Source: an uncultured Hyphomonas sp. (GTDB lineage: Bacteria; Pseudomonadota; Alphaproteobacteria; Caulobacterales; Hyphomonadaceae). Taken from it: a stretch of 64,000 nucleotides of DNA. The position numbers were made by a program, and so were the translations under genes. How positions within the stretch are numbered: the stretch's first letter is position 1; the number at the start of each line of letters is the position of its first letter. Location: NCBI RefSeq assembly GCF_963678875.1, contig NZ_OY787457.1:496001-560000 (forward strand), given 5' to 3'. A model generated the notes under the pieces. It was not told where the DNA came from, searched no databases, and worked only from the letters and a program-made list of their open reading frames with translations. This document shows positions 51,290 through 61,384 of this stretch, piece by piece.

Positions 51290-52744
51290 TTACTCTGCAG
51301 CGCCGGTGGTGGGCGTCGTTTCGGTCGAGGCGGTCTGGACGGGAAGGCCGCCGCCGAGGGCGATGTGATAGGAAATACGGTTTGCGGCGCGGCTGGCGCG
51401 GACCGAGATCAGCTGGCTCTCTGCGGTCAGGCGCCGGGTCTGGGCGTCGATCAGGTTGAAGATCGTCAGTGTGCCGCTGGTCGTGTACTTGCGCAGGGCA
51501 AGTTCTTCAGCCAGCCGGGCTTCTTCGAGTGCCCGGGCCTGGGCTTCTTCCTGATCGGCGAGATAGGTATCCGCTGCGACGGCATTTTCGACTTCGCCCC
51601 AGGCGGACAGCGCGGCACTGGCATAGTTGGCAACAGCGGCTTCTGCCTGCGCCACGGCGGCATCGCGCTGGGCATCGAGACGCCCGCCCCTGAAGATCGG
51701 CGCGATAAGGTTTGCGACAAGGCGGGCCGCGATCAGTTCCGGGTCGAACGCGTCGGCGAGATCGCTCTCGCTGGTCGATGCGCTGGCCGACAGGACGAAG
51801 GATGGCAACATGGCCAGCCGGGCCGATTCGGCGCGCATCCCGGCAGCTTCGATACGTGCCTCGGATGCGGCGATATCCGGCCGGCGCGACAGCAGGAGGG
51901 CAGGGTTGCCTTCCGGCTGAAGTGCGCCGAGCGTCGGGATTTCCGCAGAAGCGGCAATTTCTGCCGCCGGGTAGCGGCCCAGCAGGATTTCGAGACGGCG
52001 CGCGGCTTCGCCGGAGAATTGCCGGCGGGTAGCGATCGCGGCTTCCGCGTTGGCCAGCGCCGAACGAGCCGTGCGCACATCGAGCGCATCGACCAGGCCG
52101 CGCTGGAAGCGGCGCTCGGTCAGCAGGCGGACGCGGTCACGTGCATCATAGGTCAGTTCGGCGACGCGTTCCTGCGCCAGTGCCTCGTTCAGGTTGATCC
52201 ACGCGATGGCCGTCTGGGCTGCGAGTGACAGTTCTGCCGCAGCGAGATCGGCGTCCGAGGCGGCAAAGTCGGCCTCCGCCGCGTTGACCGAAGCGCCGAT
52301 GCGGCCCCAGAGGTCCAGTTCCCAGCTCGCATCGAGACCGACACCATAGATTTCGCTGTCGATGCGGTCTGTTCCGCCCGCGGTCCGCACGCCGGTCGAC
52401 GTCGTGCCCGCAGACACCGAGGCGTCGAGGCTTGGCCGGCCGGCAGAGCGTGCCGTGCGGGTGGCGGCTTCGGCTGCGCGCATCGTGGCGGCGCGGGATT
52501 TCAGGGACGGATTGTGCTCAAGCGCTTCTGACACCAGCGACATCATCACCGGGTCGTTGAACTGGCTCATCCAGTCGCCTTTGGGCGCTTTTCCGGTAAC
52601 GCCGCTGGCCGACCATTCTGCCGGGGCATCGGGTGCTTGCGCAAAGAAATCAACGCGTTCGCCCGCCAGTCCGCCAATATTTGCCGGAGAAGAGGCGCAC
52701 GCTGCAAGAATTGCCGTGCCCGCGAAGAGGATTGATCGTTTCAT
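51290..52744 (-). CDS. Outer-membrane efflux channel (NodT/OprM-type lipoprotein)
   Basis: A 484-residue TolC-family channel with lipoprotein signal (AILAACASSP, Cys16), two repeated OEP domains of helices and strands, and the conserved LDASWELDLWGRI. It is the first gene of the efflux operon: channel, adaptor, permease, with 18 bases to the adaptor. No regulator gene is adjacent. The promoter must lie in the 211-base spacer shared with the divergent PhoR-type kinase. Confidence 0.94.
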   Translation of the reverse strand: MKRSILFAGTAILAACASSPANIGGLAGERVDFFAQAPDAPAEWSASGVTGKAPKGDWMSQFNDPVMMSLVSEALEHNPSLKSRAATMRAAEAATRTARSAGRPSLDASVSAGTTSTGVRTAGGTDRIDSEIYGVGLDASWELDLWGRIGASVNAAEADFAASDADLAAAELSLAAQTAIAWINLNEALAQERVAELTYDARDRVRLLTERRFQRGLVDALDVRTARSALANAEAAIATRRQFSGEAARRLEILLGRYPAAEIAASAEIPTLGALQPEGNPALLLSRRPDIAASEARIEAAGMRAESARLAMLPSFVLSASASTSESDLADAFDPELIAARLVANLIAPIFRGGRLDAQRDAAVAQAEAAVANYASAALSAWGEVENAVAADTYLADQEEAQARALEEARLAEELALRKYTTSGTLTIFNLIDAQTRRLTAESQLISVRASRAANRISYHIALGGGLPVQTASTETTPTTGAAE

Positions 52745-52955
52745 GCCTTAGGCATAGCTCCTGTCTGTATCTGCAGTGCGTTACGCGGGCTCTATTCGAC
52801 TGTCAATGAGAAATTATCGATTTTCAATAATTTCATACAGGTCAAAGCCTTGCTTCCCTTAGGGACTGCGTCCATGCGGGGCTTGGCATCTTCCCGATGT
52901 CGCGATAGCGCCTAAAATCTACGTGAGTGTGGAAGGGGTTCCGCCGGAAAGCCGC

Positions 52956-54353
<1,398 letters not shown>

Positions 54354-54362
54354 GAGCGCTTT

Positions 54363-54665
54363 CTATTCGGACGTTGCCGAGCGGTGGTGCGCGTCGAACC
54401 AGTCAGTCATCAGGTCGCCCGGCATACGGCCGAGGTCGCGGTACCAGGCCGGCAGGTTCTGCAGCATATCCGCCGTATCGCCCCAGCGGCGCAGGTTCAC
54501 GTCGGCGGCAGCGTGGAAGGCATCGCGCAGGCGGTTTTCGTCCATTGGTTCGAGACCGCTGACCCCCGTCAGGCTTGCGAGGCTCTTCTGCATGACGAGT
54601 GTGGTTTCGAGCGTGGCCGCCGCGACAGAGAGTGTCGCACGCCAGGGCATGAGCCAATATTCCAT
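54363..54665 (-). CDS. Small protein of unknown function
   Basis: I do not recognise this 100-residue protein. It begins with an aromatic stretch (MEYWLMPWRATLSV) followed by an amphipathic helix (TLETTLVMQKSLASL) and a helical second half with several Trp residues (WGDTADMLQNLPAWYRDLG). It is probably cytoplasmic. The general look recalls phasin-like helical proteins, but that is only a resemblance. AAGGATA precedes the ATG. The frame's upstream start (54713) is not supported. It converges on phoR, nine bases from its stop. Confidence 0.6.
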   Translation of the reverse strand: MEYWLMPWRATLSVAAATLETTLVMQKSLASLTGVSGLEPMDENRLRDAFHAAADVNLRRWGDTADMLQNLPAWYRDLGRMPGDLMTDWFDAHHRSATSE

Positions 54666-54743
54666 CAGTCCGGTATCCTTTTCTTGACTGAACAGTACGC
54701 CTCTATGCTGCATTGCACAACAAGACTCATGCCATCGGCGATG

Positions 54744-54779
54744 CAGACCCCCTTAATTCAATAGAATCAATGGGGTCTG
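54744..54779. repeat. 36-base near-perfect palindrome
   Basis: CAGACCCC (54744-54751) and GGGGTCTG (54772-54779) are the outer arms. Inner bases continue the pairing, so 15 of the 18 pairs match, with mismatches at 9, 12 and 17 from the outside. It lies in the spacer downstream of copB. It lacks a T-run. It may be a REP-like element or binding site. Confidence 0.55.
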
Positions 54780-54808
54780 CGCCGTGGAATCGGCTGGGAA
54801 GCGCCGGA

Positions 54809-55621
54809 TCAGTACCAGGTACGGATGCCGATGACGAAACGTGTGTCGTCCGTTTCTCCCCCTGCAGCCTCGATCCGGTCTGCCGTGCCGCCGAAAGCGC
54901 TCTGGTATTCGACGCCAATGTAGGGGGCAAATTCGCGCTGGATTTCGTAGCGGAGGCGGAGGCCAGCCTGCAGGTCTGTCAGGCCGGAGCCGAGGTCCTT
55001 TTCCGGAATATCCTGCGCCGAAAAGTTCGCTTCCAGCCGGGGCTGAAGGATCAGCCGGTTGGTGAGAAGCAATTCGTATTCGGCCTCGAAACTGGCGGTC
55101 ACGTCGCCGGAGTCACTGAGGAAAGCGGCGCCGTCCACTTCGAACCAGTAAGGCGCCAGGCCCTGGATGCCGAGCACGGCATGGGCCTGGCCTTCCGGTT
55201 CGAAATCATAGCGCACGCCCGTCTGAAGGTCGAAGTACCGGAAAATGGCGCGGGACCAGAGCAACTGGACTTCGGCTTCCTCCAGGTCGCTTTCCTCGAA
55301 GGAATACTCGCCCTCGGTTTTCAGCCAGACCTTGTTGATGTCGCCGCCATACCACGCATCGGCATCCCACACCCCGACAGTTTCCCCATCCGAGGACTGA
55401 GCTTCCAGCCGGTCAAACCGGATCATGGCGAACGGTGTGCTGCCGGAATGCGACTGGGCATGGGCGCGAGCGGCATCCATTTCCGCCGGGTCGAAATAGG
55501 CGTCGGCCTGCGACCATGGTTTCTTTCCTGACGAGGTGCCGTGATGTTCATGTGTCTGGGCCGAGGCGCCGGCGGCAAAAGCGAGCGCGGCGAAAGCGGT
55601 GAGAAGGGGTCTGTCCATCAC
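54809..55621 (-). CDS. copB: Copper resistance protein B
   Basis: A 270-residue outer-membrane beta-barrel protein with a signal peptide (LAFAAGASA) and a short His-rich start (THEHHGTSS). The CopB/PcoB pattern is clear: FDRLEAQSSDG, VWDADAWYGGDINKVWLKTEGE, and LQAGLRLRYEIQREFAPYIGVEY. It helps move or bind copper at the outer membrane. Its start overlaps the copA stop by four bases (ATGA). The Met-rich N-terminal repeats of Pseudomonas CopB are shorter here. Confidence 0.94.
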   Translation of the reverse strand: MMDRPLLTAFAALAFAAGASAQTHEHHGTSSGKKPWSQADAYFDPAEMDAARAHAQSHSGSTPFAMIRFDRLEAQSSDGETVGVWDADAWYGGDINKVWLKTEGEYSFEESDLEEAEVQLLWSRAIFRYFDLQTGVRYDFEPEGQAHAVLGIQGLAPYWFEVDGAAFLSDSGDVTASFEAEYELLLTNRLILQPRLEANFSAQDIPEKDLGSGLTDLQAGLRLRYEIQREFAPYIGVEYQSAFGGTADRIEAAGGETDDTRFVIGIRTWY

Positions 55622-57588
55622 TTCATCTCCCCATGCTTGTCATGGCCCATGGCGGAATGATCCATCATGTCGTGATCCATCGGCATGTCATGGTCCATCA
55701 TCTCGTGGTTCATGTGCTCATGATCCATGGGGTTTTTGTCCGTAGACGGCAGGACGGACATGACCTGCATCATGCCGGCATGCATGTGGTAGAGCAGGTG
55801 GCAGTGGAACGCCCAGTCGCCGACATGGTCTGCCGAAACGTCGAAGGAAAGCTTCTCGCCCGGCTTCACGATCACGGTGTGCTTGCGGGGCTTGTGGTCA
55901 CCGCCGCCATTCACGAGATCGAAGAACATGCCGTGCAAATGGATCGGGTGCGGCATCATCGTATTGTTGATCAGCGTCACCCGCAGGCGCTCGCCTTCAT
56001 GGAAGATGATGGGCTCCGTCACCTCCGAGAATTTCACCCCGTCGAAACTCCACATGTACCGTTCCATGTTGGAGGTGAGGTGGATCTCCATCTCGCGCCC
56101 CGGCGGGCGCAGGTCCGGGTTCCGGGTCAGGCTCCGCAGCTGCGAATAGCGCATCACGCGGTGGCCCACATCTTCCAGCCCGATGCCCGGCTCATCGAGG
56201 CGGCTCATCGGCATCATGGCGACATTCGCCACGCCGGGGCCGCGTTTGATGTCCTTCTTCTCCACAGGCCAGCTGGCGTCTTTCGTCATGCCGTGTGCTG
56301 AGTGATCCATGGGCATGCCGCCCATGTCGTGCCCTTCGTGCTCTGACATGTCGTGACCCTCGTGTGCCGTCATGTTCATTCCGCTCAATTCATGCCCCAT
56401 GGCCGCATGGTCCATTTCGGAATGGTCCATTTCGCCCATGTCCATCGCGCCGTGATCCATGCTCCCGTGATCCATTCCCATGTCCTTCATGGTCAAGGTC
56501 GGCACGGCACGCAGGGCAGGGGCCTCCGCCCGCATGCCGGGGCGCGGTCCGAAGGTCGCGACCGCCTGTCCGGACCGGTCGATGCTCTCGGCAACGAAGG
56601 CGTAGGCGCGCGCGTCCTTCGGCTCGACGATCACGTCATAGGTTTCGGCAACGCCCATCTGGAACTCGTCGACTTCCAGCGGCTGCACGTTCAGGCCGTC
56701 GGCGGCAACGATGGTCATCGGCAGGCCGGGCAGGCGGACATTGAAGATCGTCATCGCCGAAGCATTGATGATCCGCAGGCGCACGCGCTCGCCGGGCTGG
56801 AACACGCCGTTCCAGTTGTCGGCCGTCGAATGCCCGTTGATCAGGTAGTGATAGGTGGCGCCTGTCACGTCCGCGATATCGCGCGGCGACATCCGCATCT
56901 GGCCCCACATCGCCCGCTCATTCCACGCCGCGCCAAGGCCGCGCGCCTTCGCGTCCTTCAGGAAGTCGCCCATGGTACGTTGCTGGAAGTTGTAGGTGTC
57001 GCTCATCTTCTTGAGCTTTGCGAAGATCCGGTAAGGGCTCTCGAAGCTCCAGTCGGACAGGACCAGCACATATTCCCGGTCATAGGCGACCGGGTCGTGA
57101 TGGTGCGGGTCGATGATCATCGGGCCGTAGACGCCTTCCTGCTCCTGCAGGCCGGAATGGGAATGGTACCAATAGGTGCCCGATTGCGGCACGGCATATT
57201 TGTAGGTGAACGTTTCACCCGGCCGGATGCCGGGGAAGGTGACGCCCGGCACGCCGTCCATCTGGAAGGGCACGAGCAGGCCGTGCCAGTGAATGCTGGT
57301 GTCCACGTCCAGCGTGTTGGTCACATTGAGCGTGATCTCGTCGCCTTCGCGGAAGCGGATCAGCGGCGCGGGCAGGGTGCCGTTCACGCCAACCGCTTCG
57401 CCCGCACGTCCATCAATGCGCACGGGGAAGCGCCCGACGGAAAGGTTGAACTCTGTCGCGGTCTCCTTGGAGAGGCCGGTATTGCCGTCACTGGCGCTGC
57501 GGGCCCAGGCGGGCAGCAGCGCGGCAGGCAGCATGGACGAAAGCCCCATCAGGGCGCTGCCCTGCAGGAAATGACGTCGATTGAACAT
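55618..57588 (-). CDS. copA: Copper resistance multicopper oxidase CopA
   Basis: This 656-residue oxidase has a Tat signal (NRRHFLQGSALMG) and three cupredoxin domains. Copper sites: HWHGLLVPFQMDGVPG, YWYHSHSGLQEQ, HPIHLHGMFFDLV and the C-terminal HCHLLYHMHAGMMQVM. A Met/His-rich insertion (about residues 390-450, with MDHGSMDHGAMDMGEMDH) is the usual copper-binding region, and the C-terminus repeats the pattern (MDHEHMNHEMMDHDMP). It oxidises Cu(I) in the periplasm. AAGGAG precedes the ATG at 57588. Confidence 0.96.
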   Translation of the reverse strand: MFNRRHFLQGSALMGLSSMLPAALLPAWARSASDGNTGLSKETATEFNLSVGRFPVRIDGRAGEAVGVNGTLPAPLIRFREGDEITLNVTNTLDVDTSIHWHGLLVPFQMDGVPGVTFPGIRPGETFTYKYAVPQSGTYWYHSHSGLQEQEGVYGPMIIDPHHHDPVAYDREYVLVLSDWSFESPYRIFAKLKKMSDTYNFQQRTMGDFLKDAKARGLGAAWNERAMWGQMRMSPRDIADVTGATYHYLINGHSTADNWNGVFQPGERVRLRIINASAMTIFNVRLPGLPMTIVAADGLNVQPLEVDEFQMGVAETYDVIVEPKDARAYAFVAESIDRSGQAVATFGPRPGMRAEAPALRAVPTLTMKDMGMDHGSMDHGAMDMGEMDHSEMDHAAMGHELSGMNMTAHEGHDMSEHEGHDMGGMPMDHSAHGMTKDASWPVEKKDIKRGPGVANVAMMPMSRLDEPGIGLEDVGHRVMRYSQLRSLTRNPDLRPPGREMEIHLTSNMERYMWSFDGVKFSEVTEPIIFHEGERLRVTLINNTMMPHPIHLHGMFFDLVNGGGDHKPRKHTVIVKPGEKLSFDVSADHVGDWAFHCHLLYHMHAGMMQVMSVLPSTDKNPMDHEHMNHEMMDHDMPMDHDMMDHSAMGHDKHGEMK

Positions 57589-57663
57589 GGAAATGCTCCT
57601 TCTGAATTGAGGGGAAATGGCATCATCGGCAGGCGCGCCCAAGCGCAGCCCACCGGGCCGGTC

Positions 57664-58068
57664 TCAATTCAGGAAGCGTGTTTTCAGTTGCAGCGGCGTC
57701 ATGCGCGGTGGGCCGGACGCTTGGTAGAGCGTGTATTTCGGTGGCCGGACGGGCGGCGCTGAAATCCGGAATGGCTCATGCGGCAGGAATACCGTGGCGA
57801 CCGCGCTGACAGGCAGAAGCGGTGTGGCCATGGCCTGCGGAGCCTTGGCGATCAGGTCTTGGTCAGCATTGCAATGCGGGCAGGCCGATTTGTCGTGATG
57901 CGGCGTCCGGGATTCGTCGCAGGCATGCCCGGCCGGCATCTCATGGGCCATCTCCATGGCTGCCGGCGCCTGTTCCTGCGGCGCGTCACAGGCGCAGAGC
58001 GCCTGCTGGGCTGCAAAGAACAGGGCAAGGCCTGCCAGGAAGAAGGATCTCAGAATGATCATGCTCAC
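57664..58068 (-). CDS. Small exported Cys/His-rich protein of the copper operon
   Basis: The 134-residue product has a signal peptide (SFFLAGLALFFAAQQALC) and a mature part rich in Cys, His and Met: EMAHEMPAGHACDESRTPHH and SACPHCNAD. Such a composition suits copper binding. The C-terminal part is Pro-rich and unstructured. Proteins like it often precede copA in proteobacteria; I do not recognise a named family with certainty. It is the first gene of the copper operon, 75 bases from copA. Confidence 0.72.
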   Translation of the reverse strand: MSMIILRSFFLAGLALFFAAQQALCACDAPQEQAPAAMEMAHEMPAGHACDESRTPHHDKSACPHCNADQDLIAKAPQAMATPLLPVSAVATVFLPHEPFRISAPPVRPPKYTLYQASGPPRMTPLQLKTRFLN

Positions 58069-58143
58069 TGCCGGAATAACAGCCCGGTCGTCCGTGCCGT
58101 CAGTGCGGCAGAGATAAGCACGATTGGGGACGGGTTCAAAATA

Positions 58144-58160
58144 ACATTGCTGCGCAATGT
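58144..58160. promoter_or_regulatory. Palindrome at the copper-operon promoter region
   Basis: ACATTGC (58144-58150), three bases, GCAATGT (58154-58160) is a perfect 7-3-7 dyad. It lies 75 bases upstream of the copper operon's first ATG and touches the upstream gene's stop. It could be the binding site of a copper-responsive regulator that is not in this window. Confidence 0.4.
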
Positions 58161-58447
58161 CACTCTGGCAGGCGGGACCAGTGGAAGCTCAGCGGACCTT
58201 CGCGGTGGGCGAAGCGGTTGAGGTGATCGGCCACGACAGTCTCGAGCTTTTCGACGTCCTCGCGCGGGGTTTCGATGGTTGCCTTCAGGCTATCCTGTTC
58301 GGCCGACAGGAAGCAGCGGGCCTTGCCGAAATCGATAATGCGGGTGCCGGCGTCTTCGGTCACATCGAATTTGTGTCCCCAATGCTTGGCCAGCTGGGTG
58401 ATGTATTTTTCGGCATTGGCGGTGGGGATGAGGGCGCTGGTGATCAT
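58160..58447 (-). CDS. DUF2218 protein, probably iron-regulated
   Basis: A 95-residue cytoplasmic protein of the DUF2218 family: ITSALIPTANAEKYITQLAKHWGHKF, read in parts, then AGTRIIDFGKARCFLSAE and FAHREGPLSFHW. The family often sits beside siderophore uptake genes, which suggests an iron-related role. A Fur box overlaps the promoter. The ATG at 58447 has GAG eight bases before it. ATG 58453 and TTG 58462 are possible alternatives. No siderophore gene is adjacent. Confidence 0.82.
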   Translation of the reverse strand: MITSALIPTANAEKYITQLAKHWGHKFDVTEDAGTRIIDFGKARCFLSAEQDSLKATIETPREDVEKLETVVADHLNRFAHREGPLSFHWSRLPE

Positions 58448-58463
58448 GAACATAACTCGCAAT

Positions 58464-58478
58464 TGATAATCATTCGCA
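58464..58478 (-). promoter_or_regulatory. Fur box upstream of the DUF2218 gene
   Basis: TGATAATCATTCGCA (plus strand) matches the Fur dyad TGATAATNATTATCA at 12 of 14 positions, 16 bases before the ATG. It lies in the spacer shared with the divergent inositol monophosphatase-like gene. It differs from the bfd site by one base. Confidence 0.75.
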
Positions 58479-58527
58479 TTTTATTGATCCCGGCGCACCC
58501 GTCTACATCGCTCTTGTCATAAGACCC

Positions 58528-59316
58528 ATGCAGCTTTCAGATAGCCCTCAGATGGACCCCTGCGCGCAAAGATGGAGGCGCTTCGTGCATTCTGACGACA
58601 AGGCGCTCGAACAGCTCGAACAGGTCATGCAGGGCGCGGCGGATCTTGCCCTGTCGTGGACACGGCGGCGCGAAACTCTGGTCGTGGATGAAAAGTCCGC
58701 AGGCCAGTTCGCCTCCAGCGCGGACCTTGAGGTTGAAGCCATGCTGCGGACGGCACTGACCGAAGGCTTTGGGGAGGGGAGTATTGTCGGCGAGGAGATG
58801 GGCGGTGAGCTTGGTCCGCAAGTGACCGGCTGGGCGCTCGATCCGATTGACGGCACGTCGAACTTCCTGCTCGGTCTGCCGCTCTGGGGCATCTCCGCCG
58901 GATATATCGAGAAGGGCGCCCCGACGCTCGGCGCCATTGCACTCCCGGAGCTGGGCCTTCTGCTATCTGCCGCCAGCGGGACGGGGCTGCGCGTGAACGG
59001 GATCGCCCGGCCGCACACCAATGATCGCGGGCCTGTGAAGATCATGGCGCTCGGCGAGAACGATTATGAGCCGGGACCCGAAACCGATGCCCGTGCGCAG
59101 GCCTTCCGGGACCAGGGCTTTGCTGTGGTGCGCTACCGCTGCGCCGTGTTCTCGCTCGCTTCCGCCGCGCTCGGCCGGCTTGGCGGATATATCGAACAGG
59201 GCTGCGGCCTGTGGGACATCGCTGCCGCGGACATCATCTGCCGGGAGGCCGGCATGTCGGTAGAGGCCGGACCGATTGCGCCGGGCCGGTATGGTATCGA
59301 CGCGCGCTGGGCGTGA
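58528..59316 (+). CDS. Inositol monophosphatase-family protein
   Basis: This 262-residue Mg-dependent phosphatase shows the family's metal sites: IVGEEMGG (Glu), WALDPIDGTSNFLLG (Asp-Ile-Asp) and GLWDIAAADIICREAG. It could hydrolyse inositol-1-phosphate, histidinol phosphate or a related compound; the motifs do not separate these. The start (ATG 58528) overlaps no other gene and lies 80 bases from DUF2218. It is followed by murI after 59 bases. Confidence 0.85.
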   Translation: MQLSDSPQMDPCAQRWRRFVHSDDKALEQLEQVMQGAADLALSWTRRRETLVVDEKSAGQFASSADLEVEAMLRTALTEGFGEGSIVGEEMGGELGPQVTGWALDPIDGTSNFLLGLPLWGISAGYIEKGAPTLGAIALPELGLLLSAASGTGLRVNGIARPHTNDRGPVKIMALGENDYEPGPETDARAQAFRDQGFAVVRYRCAVFSLASAALGRLGGYIEQGCGLWDIAAADIICREAGMSVEAGPIAPGRYGIDARWA

Positions 59317-59375
59317 GCAATTGACCCGAATCCTGCCCCGTTTTCGCCGCCGGCGAATGCGATTAGGCTTTCATC

Positions 59376-60245
59376 ATGGTTGAGACGCTGCCCGGCAATT
59401 TCGTTCCATCTCCTGCCCGCGGCCGGGTGCTCGTCTTCGATTCCGGAGTCGGGGGCCTGACTGTTGCGGAAGAAATCCGCGCGCTCGGCCCGGGGCTTGG
59501 CGTACACTATGCCGCCGATTCCGGTTTCTTTCCCTATGGCGACAAATCCGACGAGGCGCTGCGAGCGCGCCTGCCGAAAGTGGCAAAGGCGCTGTGTGAC
59601 CGGGTGAAGCCGGACGTGTTCGTCATCGCCTGCAACACGGCCTCCACGCTGGCGCTGCCTGAAGTGCGCGCCGTGCTCGATATTCCGGTCGTCGGCACGG
59701 TCCCCGCAATCAAGCCCGCGGCCCAGCTGACCCGTACCGGCACGGTGGGCCTGTTGGCGACGCCGGGCACGATCCGCCGGGCCTATACGTCGGAACTGAT
59801 CGAGAAGTTCGCCGGAAACCTGCATGTCATCATGCATGGCAGTATCGAGCTGGTTCGCCTTGCCGAGGCGCATGCGCGCGGTGAGGACATTCATATCGAC
59901 CGGTTCGCCGAAGCGCAGGCGCCCCTGTTTGAGGTGCCGGGCGGGGAGAAGATCGACACGATCGTTCTTGCCTGTACGCATTTTCCGCTCGTGCGCGGCC
60001 AGTTGATTGCCAGCGCGCCCCAGCCTGTCAGCTATGTCGACTCAGGCGCCGCCATTGCGCGCCAGACGATCCGTGTGCTGCCGGTAGAGACTGAGGCGCG
60101 CGGCATCGGCGGTCAGGCCTTCCTGACCAGCCCGCCGGAAGACGAGGCGGATCTCGCGCTCGTCCTCAGGCGTTACGGCTTTCCGGAGCTTCAGCGCGTT
60201 GCCATCGACCCGATGGACACGACTTCCGCACCGACCGATCCGTAG
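59376..60245 (+). CDS. murI: Glutamate racemase
   Basis: A 289-residue cofactor-independent racemase that makes D-glutamate for peptidoglycan. Both catalytic cysteines are present: Cys86 in ACNTAST and Cys200 in LACTHFPL. The N-terminal FDSGVGGLTVAEEI and GFFPYGDKS are also conserved. Its last 55 bases overlap the convergent decarboxylase gene. Confidence 0.95.
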   Translation: MVETLPGNFVPSPARGRVLVFDSGVGGLTVAEEIRALGPGLGVHYAADSGFFPYGDKSDEALRARLPKVAKALCDRVKPDVFVIACNTASTLALPEVRAVLDIPVVGTVPAIKPAAQLTRTGTVGLLATPGTIRRAYTSELIEKFAGNLHVIMHGSIELVRLAEAHARGEDIHIDRFAEAQAPLFEVPGGEKIDTIVLACTHFPLVRGQLIASAPQPVSYVDSGAAIARQTIRVLPVETEARGIGGQAFLTSPPEDEADLALVLRRYGFPELQRVAIDPMDTTSAPTDP

Positions 60246-61384
60246 AGCGTCGGCCATGGTGCGTCCTGGACTTCCACCACTTCGGTTTCGCCGAAGCCGT
60301 TGAAGCGGCTGGACATCGCACGGCCATAGGCGCCGAGGTTGCCGAACTCGATATAGTCGCCTTCGCCAAGGCCTGCAGGGAGATAGATCTCCTCCGGCAG
60401 CTTGTCGGTCGAATCGCAGGTCGGGCCGTAGACGCGGTAGGCTTCCATGCCGTGCAGCTTGCGGCCGTCGCCGGCAATGGCGCGCTTCGGGAAGTTCCAG
60501 CGCTCGTGCACGGCATCGTAGAGGGCGCCATAGGAGCCGTCATTGATGTACAGTGCACCGTCTTTCGACAGTTCGATGCGGCACAGCAGGCTTTCCGACT
60601 CGGCGCACAGCGCACGGCCCGGCTCGCACCACAGCTCGGCGTTTTCGAGAACGAACATGTTCTCGAACGAGGCTTCGACCATGGCGGCATAAGCATCCAG
60701 CGACGGCGGGGCATTGTCCGCATAGATCGACGGGAAGCCGCCGCCGACATCGACGATGTCGACCGTGACACCGGCCGAGATGATGATGCGGGAGACGTCC
60801 GCCATGGCGGTTGCCCATGCGGTCGGCTTCATGGCCTGGCTGCCGACATGGAACGACACGCCCAGTTCGTCAGCATAGCGGCGGGCTTCGCGCAGGATCT
60901 CTGCAGCGTCATCCGCGCTTGCACCGAACTTGCCGGCCAGCGGCAGGGCAGCGCCGTCGCACGATACCGCAACACGGACGATGATCGTCAGGTCCTTGGC
61001 GTAGCCGGTTTCCTCGAGGATCTTGTTCAGCTCCGCCATCGTGTCGGTGACAAAGATGCGCACGCCGAACTCGTTATAGGCGCGGGCGATCGCACGGCGG
61101 TTCTTCACCGGGTGCAGGAACGCGATGCGCGCTTCCGGGAACCGCGTACGGATCAGTTCGACTTCCGTGTCGGAGGCGCAGTCGAAGCTGCGAACACCGC
61201 CAGCCCACAGGGCATCGAGGACGTGCACGCCCGGGTTCGCTTTCACGGCATAGAAGGGCTCGGCCGAGAAGGACTCGCGGAACCATTTCGCCGCTGCGCT
61301 GACGCGCTCCGGACGGAAACACCAGACGGGCAGGTCCGGTTGGGACTCACGGACAACATGAATTGGGGTAGCATAGGAGTGCAT
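60191..61384 (-). CDS. Ornithine/lysine decarboxylase, alanine-racemase fold
   Basis: The 397-residue PLP enzyme belongs to the eukaryotic-type ornithine decarboxylase family, the first step of polyamine synthesis (putrescine or cadaverine). The PLP lysine is Lys48 in FYAVKANP. Other conserved parts are HVGSQAM, VDVGGGFPSIY, EPGRALCAE, and the substrate-site YGPTCDSTD. Ornithine and lysine specificity are not separable by eye. The ATG at 61384 has GGAGG nine bases upstream, while the frame is open to 61495 through the leader. Its end overlaps murI by 55 bases. Confidence 0.9.
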   Translation of the reverse strand: MHSYATPIHVVRESQPDLPVWCFRPERVSAAAKWFRESFSAEPFYAVKANPGVHVLDALWAGGVRSFDCASDTEVELIRTRFPEARIAFLHPVKNRRAIARAYNEFGVRIFVTDTMAELNKILEETGYAKDLTIIVRVAVSCDGAALPLAGKFGASADDAAEILREARRYADELGVSFHVGSQAMKPTAWATAMADVSRIIISAGVTVDIVDVGGGFPSIYADNAPPSLDAYAAMVEASFENMFVLENAELWCEPGRALCAESESLLCRIELSKDGALYINDGSYGALYDAVHERWNFPKRAIAGDGRKLHGMEAYRVYGPTCDSTDKLPEEIYLPAGLGEGDYIEFGNLGAYGRAMSSRFNGFGETEVVEVQDAPWPTLYGSVGAEVVSIGSMATR

